Assembly (NCBI GenBank): GCA_020650975.1
Contig: JAIPMN010000844.1
Span: 1-54,966, forward strand
Direction: 5' to 3'
DNA length: 54,966 nt
From: Apostichopus californicus
Lineage: Eukaryota; Echinodermata; Holothuroidea; Aspidochirotida; Stichopodidae
Of the stretch, positions 37,498-47,952 are shown piece after piece. The notes beneath the pieces were generated by a model. That model saw only the letters and a list, made by a program, of their open reading frames with translations. It had not been told where the DNA came from and ran no database searches. The position numbers were made by a program, and so were the translations under genes. The stretch's first letter is position 1. Each line of letters opens with the position of its first letter.

Positions 37498-38296
37498 GTA
37501 AGTAATGGTGTATTAGCTCTCTGTGAAGAAGGCTGCATTTGGAAGTATTTTGCCTCTGTCTCTCTCCTCTCTCTCTCTCTATCTCTCTGGGGTTGCATCA
37601 TTTCATCCATTATTCTGTTATGTGTGGCTTCAAGCTTTTCCTGATGCAAAACTATTCAACACTTGTTTTAACCTAGTCCATTTTCCATCCTATCTGACCT
37701 TTCATCTATTTGCAGTGCGGTGACTGAGACAGTCGCCCGACTGACATTTATAATTCAGAGAAAGGATAGGATAGGATAGGAATATGTCTTTGACTTTTCA
37801 TGGCCATTATTACTATTGCATCCTATCAAAATATATGTTTGATTGGATTCATCACTGTATGCAGGATACAAACATCATAGCAAGATATATCAGTCCTGAA
37901 ATGTTAACATTTGAAAAAAAACTGCTACAAGAAGGTCAAAACAAATTGTATTATGTAACAGGAACAAGACTAAAAGAAAAAGAAACAAGAGGTGGGCCCT
38001 CCACATGAAATTAAATTTGGAATCTTTGTTCCAATTATAGATAAACTTATTGGATGAGTTTGAGGGTTAGTTGTTGTTGTGTCATGTGTGTTGTTCATCT
38101 TACTGTGGTTTCTTTGTTTTTGTGGTGTTTTGATTTTTGTTTCATATTTGTACCACTTGTTATCACTATGGTGCACATCTCACTTGCTGGTTCTTTATAT
38201 ATCTCATGCTTCTTCTTACTTATAACCTTCATCAGCTCTCTTGCATTTCAAAAGTGGCAAATGTCAGTGTTAAAGAAGGAAAGACTGTACCCTTAG

Positions 38297-38586
38297 GATC
38301 ATAGTGTGTGGTTACCCTTAGGATCATAGTGTGTGGTAACAATTAGGATCATAGTGTGTGGTTACCCTTAGGATCATAGTGTGTGGTTATCCTTAGGATC
38401 ATAGTGTGTGGTTACCCTTAGGATCATAGTGTGTGGTTACCCTTAGGATCATAGTGTGTGGTTACCCTTAGGATCATAGTGTGTGGTTACCCTTAGGATC
38501 ATAGTGTGTGATTAGCCTTAGGATCATAGTGTGTGATTAGCCTTAGGATCATAGTGTGTGGTTACCCTTAGGATCATAGTGTGTGA
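38297..38586. repeat. 25-bp minisatellite in intron 7, 12 copies
   Basis: Unit GGATCATAGTGTGTGGTTAC plus CCTTA, almost invariant, with a few GATTAG or GTAAC variants. The high identity implies recent expansion. Confidence 0.95.
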
Positions 38587-38936
38587 TTATCATCAATATT
38601 GGCATTATGTTTTTACAAAACCCACACACCCTCTTCTTCAACTTACAAATGAATATGAGTAAACAGCAGTTAACTTGACATATACAGTACTTCCAAGAGT
38701 AGCTTTAGATGCTCTCATTATTCCTGAAGCATCTAATTTAAATTAAATTAGCTGAATTAAGTCAGAAACTAAAAGCCACGCTCACTGTGTAACTACCAGA
38801 ATAGAATTTATCAAGAAATAAGTCTTCAGAGCAAAAAAAAAATGAAACTGTGTGTTAAACATTTGCCACTTTTGGAAACACCTGGGTTTTGCTGCACTCA
38901 TGCTTTGCTGCTATATGTGATTTTGTATTCGCTCAG

Positions 38937-39062
38937 ATATCAACGAATGTGAGGGCGCTAATTGCTGCGAGGATGGGCATAAGTGTTTGAACATGATTGG
39001 TTCATACAGGTGCACATGTAACAGTGGGTTCATACAGACCCCTGACGGCTGTGGCTGTAAGG
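38937..39062 (+). CDS. MEGF6: MEGF6 exon 8: eight-cysteine calcium-binding EGF module 8
   Basis: Forty-two codons opening DINEC, with [15 protein letters not shown] and a terminal GCGCK. Eight cysteines instead of six: an adjacent CC near the start and CGC at the end, which probably make a fourth disulphide. From memory the orthologous vertebrate module has the same CC and CGC pair, one of the best arguments for MEGF6 identity. Acceptor TCGCTCAG, donor G|GTAAGT. The 480-bp intron following contains nothing I recognise. Confidence 0.92.
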
Positions 39063-39542
39063 GTAAGTAACAGTCTGCAAGACAGCTCGATCTTGTACCA
39101 GCAAAACCTTGTAAATTATGTTCTCTCCCCATTGTTTTATTATTAACTGTTAGGCTGTATACAGAGTGCTGAATAATTGGAGACTGTAAGCCCCGCCAGA
39201 ATGATCCAGAATGCTCAATTTAGCATCTAGCCTCAAACTTTACAGTGTGGGCAAAGTTTATAGTTGCAGTGTAAAAGATATGTAATTATGCGTACTACAA
39301 TATTGAATACTTGGGAGAGGAAGGTATAACTGGATATTATTGTTACATTATGTGAGTCAGGAATGTGCAATGGGTAGCATATATACTGTTGAGAAGGGGA
39401 GTGTTGGCACAGCTAGTCACAATATAGACAAGTGGTAGGTATTTCACTGCTGAGCACCCTCTGTGGAAGAGCTGGTAACTGCAGATAATTATATCATAAT
39501 GGTCATAAAATATCTGAATTGTAATTTCTCTGTGTATTTCAG

Positions 39543-39770
39543 ATATTGATGAATGCGCTGCTGATGACTATGGTGGATGCAGTCAGTATTGTGCCAATAC
39601 GGTTGGAGGACATTCATGTTACTGTGAAAAAGGCTTCATAATTCTTGATAATGGAAGAGTTTGTCAACAGGCACCTACAATCCAGTTTGAAGCATCGCCC
39701 GCACCACCTTTTAATTTTCCTAACAACAATGACCAACGTGCCGCACTCAGTGAAGGAAATTCTAGTTTGA
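39543..39770 (+). CDS. MEGF6: MEGF6 exon 9: calcium-binding EGF module 9 plus linker
   Basis: Seventy-six codons, the longest exon. The first ~42 form a DIDEC cbEGF with CANTVGGHSC (His where Tyr/Phe is usual) and a CYC pair. The remaining ~33 residues are cysteine-free, with a proline-rich ASPAPPFNFP stretch, a polar NNNDQR run and an NSS sequon. This is the hinge between the cbEGF part and the laminin-type array; vertebrate MEGF6 has a non-EGF spacer at the same place (recalled). Donor A|GTAAGT. The 1,004-bp intron starts with a 53-bp minisatellite. Confidence 0.9.
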
Positions 39771-39783
39771 GTAAGTTCCAAAC

Positions 39784-40205
39784 ATCATTTAGTATTTTTG
39801 TGTTTTTCACATATGTGTGCCCAATTCTTGTAGTAGCCTACTCAAGTCCATTTGTTCGAGGACATATGTGTGGCCCATTCTTGTAGTAGCCTACTCAAGT
39901 CCATTTGTTCCAGGATATATGTGTGCCCCATTCTTGTAGTAGCCTACTCAAGTCCATTTGTTCGAGGACATATGTGTGCCCCATTCATGTAGTAGCCTAC
40001 TCAAGTCCATTTGTTTGAGAACAAATGTGTGCCCCATTCTTGTAGTAGCCTACTCAAGTCCATTTGTTCGAGGATATATGTGTGTCCCATTCTTGTAGTA
40101 GCCTACTCAAGTCCATTTGTTACAGGACATATGTGTGCCCCAGTCTTGTAGTAGCCTACTCAAGTCCATTGTTCGAGGACATATGTGTGCCCCAGTCTTG
40201 TAGTA
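39784..40205. repeat. 53-bp minisatellite in intron 9, about 8 copies
   Basis: Unit GTAGTAGCCTACTCAAGTCC, ATTTGTTCGAGGACATATGT, GTGCCCCATTCTT. Begins just after the exon 9 donor. An open frame across it (40064-40306) is repeat-derived. Confidence 0.93.
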
Positions 40206-40774
40206 CTAAAGTCTATATGTTCGAGGACTTAATTGGACTCTGCTATGCAGAACCAGGACTCAGATTCGAATGTGAAGGACTCTTATCAAAATTAATATTC
40301 CAGTGATTTGTTTTAACCTATTGTATCATTTATTTGCCCTGAATTGAATATACTCTGCCCAGCTTTGATATGCTGGAGTTGACTACAACACTGGTGTGTA
40401 TTACATGCATTGTTAAGTGGAATGATTTCAATGAGTCATTGTATACCAGGTGAACTGTAATAAGTTACATGGCAGAATGTGGTAGTCAAAAGAAAAATAA
40501 GCAGCTGTATTAAGAATGACATTTTGACACTGTTAATTGCCATCCTGAATAGTTTACACAGTTTGTGCCTCTCAAAGAGCCTAATTATGTGTGAAGAAAT
40601 TACAGGTATCTTTATAATTCTGGGCTAAGAAATACAAAAATACAATACAAATTGATGAATTACAAGGTTGTAAGTCATACCTGTGAAAAGTCCAAAATTC
40701 AGTTGGTGTTTGTAACATTGTAACATTTATTAAAAGTTTTGGATGGTGAGATGTTTCTTTTTTCTTCTTTGAAG

Positions 40775-40906
40775 TCTGTGGCGAGGGCACTTTCGGGCCA
40801 CGGTGTCAGTATGACTGTGACAATTGCATGAGAGGAGGCATCTGTAATGATGAAAATAATGGCTGCATTTGCCCATCTGGTTGGACTGGACTTCTCTGTA
40901 ATGAAA
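40775..40906 (+). CDS. MEGF6: MEGF6 exon 10: laminin-type EGF module 10
   Basis: Forty-four codons, eight cysteines: CGEGTFGPRC, DCDNC, GGIC, GCIC, ending GWTGLLCNE. It is the first module of the laminin/MEGF array. The DNC in place of the usual single-residue CxC spacing and the GWTGLLCNE end match my recollection of the first such module in vertebrate MEGF6. The acceptor follows a long pyrimidine run (TTTCTTTTTTCTTCTTTGAAG); donor A|GTGAGT. The 1,451-bp intron downstream contains a complete pogo/Tigger-like element and the second copy of the 34-kb interspersed repeat. Confidence 0.92.
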
Positions 40907-41065
40907 GTGAGTATGCCCTGCAGCAGGGAACATTTGCAACCAATGATGTAACTAATCAAGTAATGATTAGGAATTACATATGCACAGCTTCAATGGCACT
41001 AGGAGAAACATTGTGAAACAATTCCCTGCATAATCAGAAATTTAAATGCATTATTAAATGGTAAC

Positions 41066-41846
41066 CAGTAGAGCCCCAATTATCCAAACCCTGTTCATCC
41101 GAACCCCTGATTTTCCGAACCGGATTCCGTTCATTAATAAAAAGTCTGGAGGCCTAGTGTTATTTATTCCAAGTACCGTACAGCACTCATATTATGTGTG
41201 AAGTTAATTAGTTAACTTACCTAACGATCAGCTTTCAAATTTTTTGACAAAGCATGAATATTTTCAGTTCATTCTTCCATTATCTTCTATATCGAATAGA
41301 TTATCACCTACTAGTCTCCTACATAAACGTCTGATTGTCGTTTGTATCAAGATTGTTACCCCTTAACAAAAGAGTTTTTATTTTCTGATCACACATTCAC
41401 AACAATAAACGTCCATTTGGCTAGTGCTTGTGTGGCTAGTATGCAGGCTGTGGCCTAATTATCACATGATTTCCAGATATGTGCCATTTACACATTTCTA
41501 CTCCCCAGGAAGATTTATACAACCAGTTGAAATTCTGGCTGCGGCAAAAGCCTTTCGTCATCGTGAGATGGCTTTCTACTATGTATGATAGCAATTACAG
41601 ACTACGATCTTCACACTTCGGTACAATGCTGGGATTATTTAAGTCTCGGTGTTTGCATCATTTTGAGATATACAAAAAAATCAAATAATCAATTCATAAA
41701 TATGGAGAATAATGAATACAATCATTTAGAAGGCATAATAATTGTCGAAAATTAGTTAATTAATGTCGCAAATTTGATCATCCAAACTTTTGGATTATCC
41801 GAACTACCTTCGGTCCCGACCAGTTGAGATTATCGGGGTTCTACTG
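41066..41846. mobile_element. Non-autonomous pogo/Tigger-like element in intron 10
   Basis: Left end CAGTAGAGCCCCAATTATCC; right end, inverted, CAGTAGAACCCCGATAATC. Subterminal CCGAAC words repeat on the left (CATCCGAACCCC, TTCCGAACC) and right (GGATTATCCGAAC). TA follows the right end. CAGTAGAACC-C-ATTATCCGAAC-type termini are typical of the pogo/Tigger branch of Tc1-mariner. About 781 bp; no transposase frame was recognised. Confidence 0.78.
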
Positions 41847-41892
41847 TATTTACAATGTCATATAACTGTCAATCATTAATAACAATTATTGA

Positions 41893-42110
41893 AGGGTGTC
41901 AGAGCTGATTTGCCAGCTCAAACTTGGTAGACATCAATTTTCCTTTTCTTCAGACATCTATGTGTGTATATTTGCCACAGGAAGACTGTCCTTTCTGGAT
42001 ATTAAAAAAATTACGGAATAAAAATTCTACCCTGTAAAATCCTAACCAATGAATTAAATGGTCGAGTGATATTGTACATAAGAGCTGGTGGTAATCACTG
42101 ATCTTTGCTG
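41893..42110 (+). repeat. Interspersed repeat, copy 2 (intron 10)
   Basis: Same word order as 34018-34240: GAGCTGATTTGCCAGCT, ACATCTATGTGTGTATATTT, GGAAGACTGTCCTTTCTGG, ATATTAAA, CCTAACCAATGAATTAAA, GAGTGATA, GAGCTGGTGGTAATCACTG. Lies immediately after the pogo-like element. Confidence 0.75.
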
Positions 42111-42357
42111 GTTTTCACTTAATTCTTGGACAAATTTAACTCACTTGCTCTACATTTAAGTCAGATGGTTATGTGATAGTGTGAGCAATTGTATGGCAAG
42201 GAATCGCAAAGCCGACTGGCCGTCTGGTTCTCGATCTGGAGGTGATTTGGACAGAGAGAACCTTGCGTGGGATGTATGAGACAGTACTGTACACACAATT
42301 GGTGCACTTGTTTGGAATTGATTCAAGCAATTTTATGTTTGTTCTGTTCTTTGCTAG

Positions 42358-42486
42358 CCTGTCCAGCAAGATTCTATGGCATTGACTGTGAGCAGGAATG
42401 TCCATGTCAGAATGGTGGTACATGTGACCCAGAGACAGGTGATTGCACCTGCCCCCCTGGGGTATCAGGTGACTTCTGTGAAGATG
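42358..42486 (+). CDS. MEGF6: MEGF6 exon 11: laminin-type EGF module 11
   Basis: Forty-three codons, eight cysteines, canonical array module: [39 protein letters not shown]. The PPGVSG ending is module-specific and agrees with my memory of vertebrate MEGF6. Acceptor TTTGCTAG, donor G|GTAAGT. A 127-residue open frame on the opposite strand overlaps it and is taken as a shadow. The 1,338-bp intron that follows shows no repeat that I could define. Confidence 0.92.
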
Positions 42487-43824
42487 GTAAGTACCACTAA
42501 TCCTACTGTTACCTCTCTGATAGTTGTAGCATGGTGAGGTGAATATTGGCACACTTAAGACGTTCTTATAATTCTTGACAAGTTTTACTCATCGTCAAAT
42601 TAGTTAATTGATTTTCTTATAACAAAGATCTACGCCGTGGAAGTTTGGGCAGTTTCTGTGGATGTATCTTCATCAATACTGGTTATGTTGAGGTATGGTA
42701 GAGTCTTTACATCATACTGTTCTGTGTTGGTGATCTACAAATATGATGAATGCAACAGGAATGGTATATAAAGAATACTTTCCTTCTATGAAGAAATGAA
42801 TGAAAAAGTAATAATTGTGAGAATTCTTTCAATTTCTTCCACATGGTAGCCTAACACCACACTTAGTCAATGGGGAAATCTAGCCTAACCATCTGCTAAC
42901 TCGATTGGAGAAACAAATAACAGTTAAGATGGTATACGTTATCTAACACAGAGTCACTGACTATATTAGTGATAATTGGGACATAGTTTTGCAAAAACAC
43001 ACTGAGAATTGTTAGAACACTTCAAGCAGGGCTTACCTTGTTGCTATGATGAAATCAACGAAGCTTTTTAAAGTATGTCATAATTTGTACTGCCCCATAT
43101 CACATTCCAAAAGTTATATTTATGTATGGCTTTTGATGAGTTTGGTACAATACTGAAACATTACAGTAACTTCTTAAAGCAATTATCTCTGTAAATTAGT
43201 CTTGTACAATTTACACCAGTAACAATGCACTCCTGGGTGTTGCATGAAATGAAGTCCACTGTGTCAGTTGTTCAGTACAAAAATGTTCTTCATTAAGTCT
43301 GATAATTACTGATATTTACAAAAGTAGATAACTTTTTAAATGCTACTTTGATGTTTAATATTGTACCATCTATCAACTGAGTGTGAAAGATAAGAAAGGG
43401 TACTGTCTGTATGGTCTGCCCCAACTGTTTGTCATTATAAACAAAGCTATTGCTGTGTGGAGACCCAGCATCCACTAAAACATTGGATATCTTTTTTGTA
43501 CCCCTCCCCTTCCCTCCTCCCCCTGACAGTTATTAAGACCATATTTCTTAAAGTGTTCATCATATTTCAAGGCATTTGATGAAGAATTTGTTTTTTTTAC
43601 TCTGAACATAGTTTGCGCAATTGCATGAGGCCTAGGTGTATATGAGAGTGTCTTTTATGAAAATAATTTCATTGAACCTAAGTTTAATCAAATTCAAATG
43701 ATACGATTACACAGAGAGACACAAGAGAACGATTGATATCCATAGAGTTTCTTTACCAATGAAATTCAGCGGTAAGTGTTTTAAGTTTGGCATCAACTCA
43801 GTTTGACTTCTTTATTATTTTAAG

Positions 43825-43953
43825 GTTGCCCTCCTGGTCACTTTGGTAGAAGCTGTAAAAAATATTGCCAGTGTCCAACAGGCATTCCTTGTACCAAGAG
43901 GTTTGGAATCTGCTTATGTCAGCCAGGGTATTTTGGAGGACAGTGTGAACAAC
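43825..43953 (+). CDS. MEGF6: MEGF6 exon 12: laminin-type EGF module 12
   Basis: Forty-three codons, eight cysteines: GCPPGHFGRSC, KKYCQC, GIPC, FGICLC, ending GYFGGQCEQ. The basic KKY between Cys2 and Cys3 is unusual in the array and is also a feature I recall of the vertebrate third laminin-type module. The acceptor is weak-looking (TTATTTTAAG) but the frame and cysteine spacing fix it. Donor C|GTAAGT. The 560-bp intron following begins with a C10-A8 homopolymer stretch near 44060 and has nothing else recognised. Confidence 0.9.
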
Positions 43954-44513
43954 GTAAGTTAATCTTTCTTCTACTATTTTGCTAAGCATTCTCATCCATG
44001 GTCAATGTTGGGCAGTATATACCTTTAAGGAGATATTACTTTATACTAGTACTTTATTTCCCCCCCCCCCCCAAAAAAAAGAGGAAATTTTGAAATATTG
44101 ATTGACTTATTTTGTATATATGACATGCACATTTATGTAAATATTACATATTAAAAACATATATGCATATCCAGGAGACTAGAAAATCATATTACATGTT
44201 CATCGAGGCTAACAACGATTAAAATAAGGAAATGTGGAATAAGACTGCTTTACAAATGACAAATGTTTCGGGCACAAAATTCGGACAAACTGAATAAAAC
44301 GGAAGACAAGTCGTTGTAGCTGAAGAGTTGGTAGCGTATAACTTTGTTAATAAGATTGAGTAGTATCATGATCAGCTGTTTCCAAATCTACATAAGTTTG
44401 CTCAAAATGATGCAAAGGTTACTAGTCAACTTAATAAAGCAATGATTTCAATAATGAAAGATGATCTGAAGACAGAATCTCTCTGATTTGATATTTCTCT
44501 TCCTCACTTCCAG

Positions 44514-44648
44514 CATGTCCCAGGTTTTTCTATGGTGCAGGCTGCAGGCAAAATTGTGACTGTCATGCCACTAATTCCAATGGCTGTGACCCTGTCGACG
44601 GCACCTGCTTGTGTAACCCGGGGTTTGAAGGAGATAGGTGTCAAGATG
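44514..44648 (+). CDS. MEGF6: MEGF6 exon 13: laminin-type EGF module 13 with long Cys4-Cys5 loop
   Basis: Forty-five codons, eight cysteines: CPRFFYGAGC, NCDC, then an expanded HATNSNGC loop, DGTCLC, GFEGDRC. The loop between Cys4 and Cys5 is two residues longer than in the 129-bp modules, which explains the 135-bp length. I recall an equally expanded loop in the matching vertebrate module. Acceptor CACTTCCAG, donor G|GTGAGT. The 576-bp intron that follows holds no feature I can name. Confidence 0.91.
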
Positions 44649-45224
44649 GTGAGTCATGGAAATTTATCATCTAGAGGTCTGGTATTAATTGCTATTTCAA
44701 AGTCATGATTGTTATGTGAGATTATAGAGAGAAGTCAATATGGAATGCAGATAATGTAAATGAGTAATCATTGGTTCAACTCTCTCGACTGTTTTCATGG
44801 ATACGGGTCAGTATCAGGAGATAGGACCCTGAGGGTCACGTAGAACACAGATGCATGTAAATTGGAATTACTCGTCAGTCCAACTCTCTCCAATGTTGTC
44901 AATCAGAGAGAGCTGTGCACATCAATAAACATACATTTCCTTGTTCATGGTGTTCTGTCATATTTTGATATCAATGTTCAAAATATTAAACATTGGTACG
45001 ATCTTGCTTGATCACAATATCAGAACAATGGATTCTTTCCAACGGTTGTCTTCATTAACAAGCTTATATAATACTTAAATGAGTACGGAAGCTCCATGTC
45101 ATTACAAACTGTGTTTATTTGTTTACCCTGTTGGTCCCTCCTCTGTGGTTATTTCCCATCTCCACTACATGATGGAGACTTGACCTAAATATCAAGCAGA
45201 TGTTTTCTTGGTTTCTCATCTCAG

Positions 45225-45359
45225 AATGCCCCCTCGGTCATTACGGTGAAGAGTGCAGACATATTTGCCAGTGTCAGGATGCCAATGCTTGTAACAAAGT
45301 AACAGGTGAATGTAGCCTGGAGTGCCCTGCGGGATACACAGGAGAAGCATGTGAAAGAC
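45225..45359 (+). CDS. MEGF6: MEGF6 exon 14: laminin-type EGF module 14 with extended Cys6-Cys7 gap
   Basis: Forty-five codons, eight cysteines: ECPLGHYGEEC, HICQC, NAC, GECSLEC, ending GYTGEACER. Cys6 and Cys7 are separated by three residues (CSLEC) instead of the one seen in all other laminin-type modules here. I recall a similar insertion at this position in vertebrate MEGF6, so it appears old. Acceptor TCATCTCAG, donor C|GTAAGT. The 616-bp intron contains a degenerate roughly 18-bp repeat rich in TTTCCCTTATTT near 45.72-45.82 kb. Confidence 0.92.
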
Positions 45360-45717
45360 GTAAGTCAAAATTAAACAGAATCGTGGAAGCATTTGTTACT
45401 AATTCTCTGCATTGTAAGCTAAAAACGATAATATGAATTAAACTTGAAGATAGTCAACTTGACTTAGTATTTCCATCAAGATGCATGAAGGTTTAAAGAG
45501 TTATCACAGAATAAGGATGGATTATATCTGACGTCCACCGGGAAATGTTCAGTTTGAGATTGTTCATCAAGGAAGGACTGTGATCCACCTCATCAATTTT
45601 TTTTGTAATATTTATTAATAGTTCTTTGGTTTATTCTTGTGATTTAGATTAATTAGACTTACAAGTAAATATGTTTGTATTAGTTGCATGTTCTTCCCCT
45701 TATATTGCTAATTCCCT

Positions 45718-45820
45718 TATTTAACCTGTTTCCCTTATTTCGTTGTTTCCCTTATTTGAGTTGTATCCCTTATTTTGTTGTTTCCCCTATTTGAGCTGTT
45801 TTCCTCATGTGAGCTGTTTG
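45718..45820. repeat. Degenerate ~18-bp repeat in intron 14
   Basis: Successive TGTTTCCCTTATTT, TTGTTTCCCTTATTTGAG, TTGTATCCCTTATTTTG and TTGTTTCCCCTATTTGAG units, about five copies, decaying at the 3' end into CTGTTTTCCTCATGTGAG. Confidence 0.75.
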
Positions 45821-45975
45821 AGAAAGATGCATAGTGGTGTACCCTCAGTTTTGGGCACTGTATTAAATTCATTTCATGAGTTTGTTTAGAAGCTAGGTTT
45901 TCTGTGTCCTTGTTGCAACGCAATACCTTTCATGCCACTATTGTACTGACAAGTCTTTTTCATCTCTATCTACAG

Positions 45976-46101
45976 CTTGTGGAATGCGAAAGTACGGAGT
46001 GAACTGTAAGTTCACTTGTCACTGCGGGGGTCAGGATTGTAACAGCATCTCAGGCGAGTGCTTCTGTGAGGCTGGCACAATGGGACAAGACTGTGCCGAG
46101 G
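45976..46101 (+). CDS. MEGF6: MEGF6 exon 15: laminin-type EGF module 15
   Basis: Forty-two codons, eight cysteines: CGMRKYGVNC, FTCHCGGQDC, SGECFC, GTMGQDC. One residue shorter than its neighbours in the Cys4-Cys5 loop (CGGQDC), and the last loop has TMG where an aromatic-Gly or Trp-x-Gly is usual. Vertebrate MEGF6 has a CGG-type loop in its equivalent module (recalled). Acceptor ATCTACAG, donor G|GTGAGA. The 628-bp intron has a G11 run near 46.24 kb and otherwise plain AT-rich sequence. Confidence 0.91.
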
Positions 46102-46729
46102 GTGAGAACTAAGTCATATGCTATTCTACCATTAGGAAGTATATTTAAAACAGAATGACACTATAATCTATAATTGCTGCTGGAATATTTGAAAAGTCTA
46201 CCCTACTTCAGAAAGGTGTGTGTGGCGGAGATGAGGGGGGGGGGGGTTATTGCTAATTGCTAGTTCATTACAAGTTGCATTAATGAATGAAAGTAATTGT
46301 TTTCAGTAAGGAAGCAAATATGTCAACACTGTCTGGCTGAAAAAGACATTATCTAGAAACTAAAATTAGTCTCATAGTTGATTTGCAAAATATGAGATTA
46401 ATTTATAAGTGAATCTCCCCTTTCTGACTAAATACACAACACAAATTACTTTGTCATTGTAATTGTATTGTTTGTCTGTAAGTTTTTCTAGCTTGAGTTT
46501 GGTTAATACCCAACACAGAGCTATATTAAGTTAGATGACTTATATGGATGTAAGTCTGTGTCTGGTTTGGAGAATCTTTCAATAAACTGCGCTCACCGTT
46601 TACGATGCCGATTAATCGTGGCATCAAATGGCCGTTAATAACCATCGTTCCCAGCTACCGTCACATTAAGACTGCAGCTTTAATACTTTGTAGTCGTTGT
46701 TCAATCTTTCTTTGTTTCGTCTTTTTTAG

Positions 46730-46858
46730 AATGTCCTATCGATACATGGGGTGTCAACTGTGTCAATAATTGCACATGCGCCGACCATGAGATTTGTGAA
46801 AAGTCTAACGGTCAGTGTCTGTGTCCCCGTGGCTTCTTTGGAGACGAATGTTCACAGG
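46730..46858 (+). CDS. MEGF6: MEGF6 exon 16: laminin-type EGF module 16
   Basis: Forty-three codons, eight cysteines: ECPIDTWGVNC, NNCTC, HEIC, GQCLC, GFFGDEC. Contains an N-C-T sequence that formally fits a sequon, but its middle residue is a predicted disulphide cysteine, so glycosylation is doubtful. Acceptor CTTTTTTAG, donor G|GTGAGT. The next intron is only 125 bp, by far the shortest in the window, so exons 16 and 17 sit close together. Confidence 0.91.
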
Positions 46859-46983
46859 GTGAGTCATTTTAATTATAATTCTGAAGGTAACCACAGTGCT
46901 AGTTGAAGTTTGTCTTTAATAGCTGGCCCCATTCTGAAGAGGTTGCTAACACATCTCGTTTGTTCTATCCTCTCGTCTTTCAG

Positions 46984-47112
46984 CCTGCGCTCATGGAAGA
47001 TGGGGCAGTAACTGTCGCCATACTTGTATCTGTCAGAACGGTGGTATCTGTGACCCTGAGAATGGTGACTGTGCTTGTGCACCAGGATGGAGAGGGCTCA
47101 GATGTACAACTG
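46984..47112 (+). CDS. MEGF6: MEGF6 exon 17: laminin-type EGF module 17
   Basis: Forty-three codons, eight cysteines: [34 protein letters not shown]. The QNGG turn is the most canonical in this half of the array. Acceptor CGTCTTTCAG, donor G|GTAACT is weaker than most. The 711-bp intron following is strongly T/A-rich and contains a retroelement-like 3' tail (GTAAAGCGCTATATAAG followed by ATT repeats) near 47.40 kb. Confidence 0.91.
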
Positions 47113-47359
47113 GTAACTATTTATTTATTTGTTTTCTATTTATGTTTTGATAGTCTTATTGTTGCTAATTTTGGGCTGTAATAGTTTAGTATTTTAGTTT
47201 TATTGTATGCTGTCATATTTTATTGCTTTCGTCTTTAATTTCTGAATTTTATTGTTTTTAATAATTATTGTTAAGTTATTTATTTCTGTAATTCTTAGGA
47301 TGCAATATTTTTAGACTGTAATATTTTTAAGCTGTAATATTTTAAGTTGTATTAATTTA

Positions 47360-47444
47360 TGCGATTCTGTGAAGTGCTTGAGATCATTCTTTTGATGTAA
47401 AGCGCTATATAAGAATAAATAATTATTATATTATTATTATTTCT
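47360..47444 (+). mobile_element. Retroelement-type 3' tail with ATT repeat (intron 17)
   Basis: GCTTGAGATC..., GTAAAGCGCTATATAAG, AATAAATAATTATTATATT and ATTATTATT in a row. The AAAGCGCTATATAA motif followed by ATT microsatellite is a widespread tail of SINE/LINE-derived sequences in animals (recalled). The body upstream is T-rich and not assignable. Confidence 0.5.
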
Positions 47445-47823
47445 TTAACTTTACTTTTACTGGCATCTATAATGGCAATTACGTATCATCGAGTTGGGTT
47501 GATATATTGACATATAGGCCCAGGTTTTTTCCAACTGCAGAACATAAGCTCAGGTGTTTATCAACTGCATATCAATAACAAGTTAGGAATGCGGAATTTG
47601 CAAACAAGAGTTGAAATGCATAGCACTTATAAAGCCTAGCGGTATCAGAGCTCCATATAGGAAAGATTGTTTTAACTGATTGTTTTAAACTGATTGTTTA
47701 ACTTTCAACCCAAATAGGTGATCTTTCAAAGAGTAACAATTAAAATTGACATAAAACAAAAGGACAGTCAGGTGTCCTGCTTCTTTTTTTCTAAACATTT
47801 TAATTTTTCCATAATTACCTTAG

Positions 47824-47952
47824 AATGTGCTGTGGGTACTTATGGTCAAGATTGTGGTCTTCAATGTGACTGTGAAAACAGCGCAGGCTGCGATTCAGAA
47901 ACAGGGGAGTGTATCTGTGCTGACGGATGGAGTGGACCGAGATGTGAAAGCA
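47824..47952 (+). CDS. MEGF6: MEGF6 exon 18: laminin-type EGF module 18
   Basis: Forty-three codons, eight cysteines: ECAVGTYGQDC, LQCDC, AGC, GECIC, GWSGPRC. Acidic, with DCEN and DSETGE around the central loop. Acceptor TTACCTTAG, donor A|GTAAGT. The 929-bp intron downstream has a CATA microsatellite near 48.34 kb and a stretch (48.28-48.33 kb) that may be a transposon fragment; no coding potential was seen. Confidence 0.92.

Noticed and set aside
42169..42552. 127-codon minus-strand open frame over exon 11
   Set aside because: Shadow of a well-supported EGF exon; no motif and poor context.
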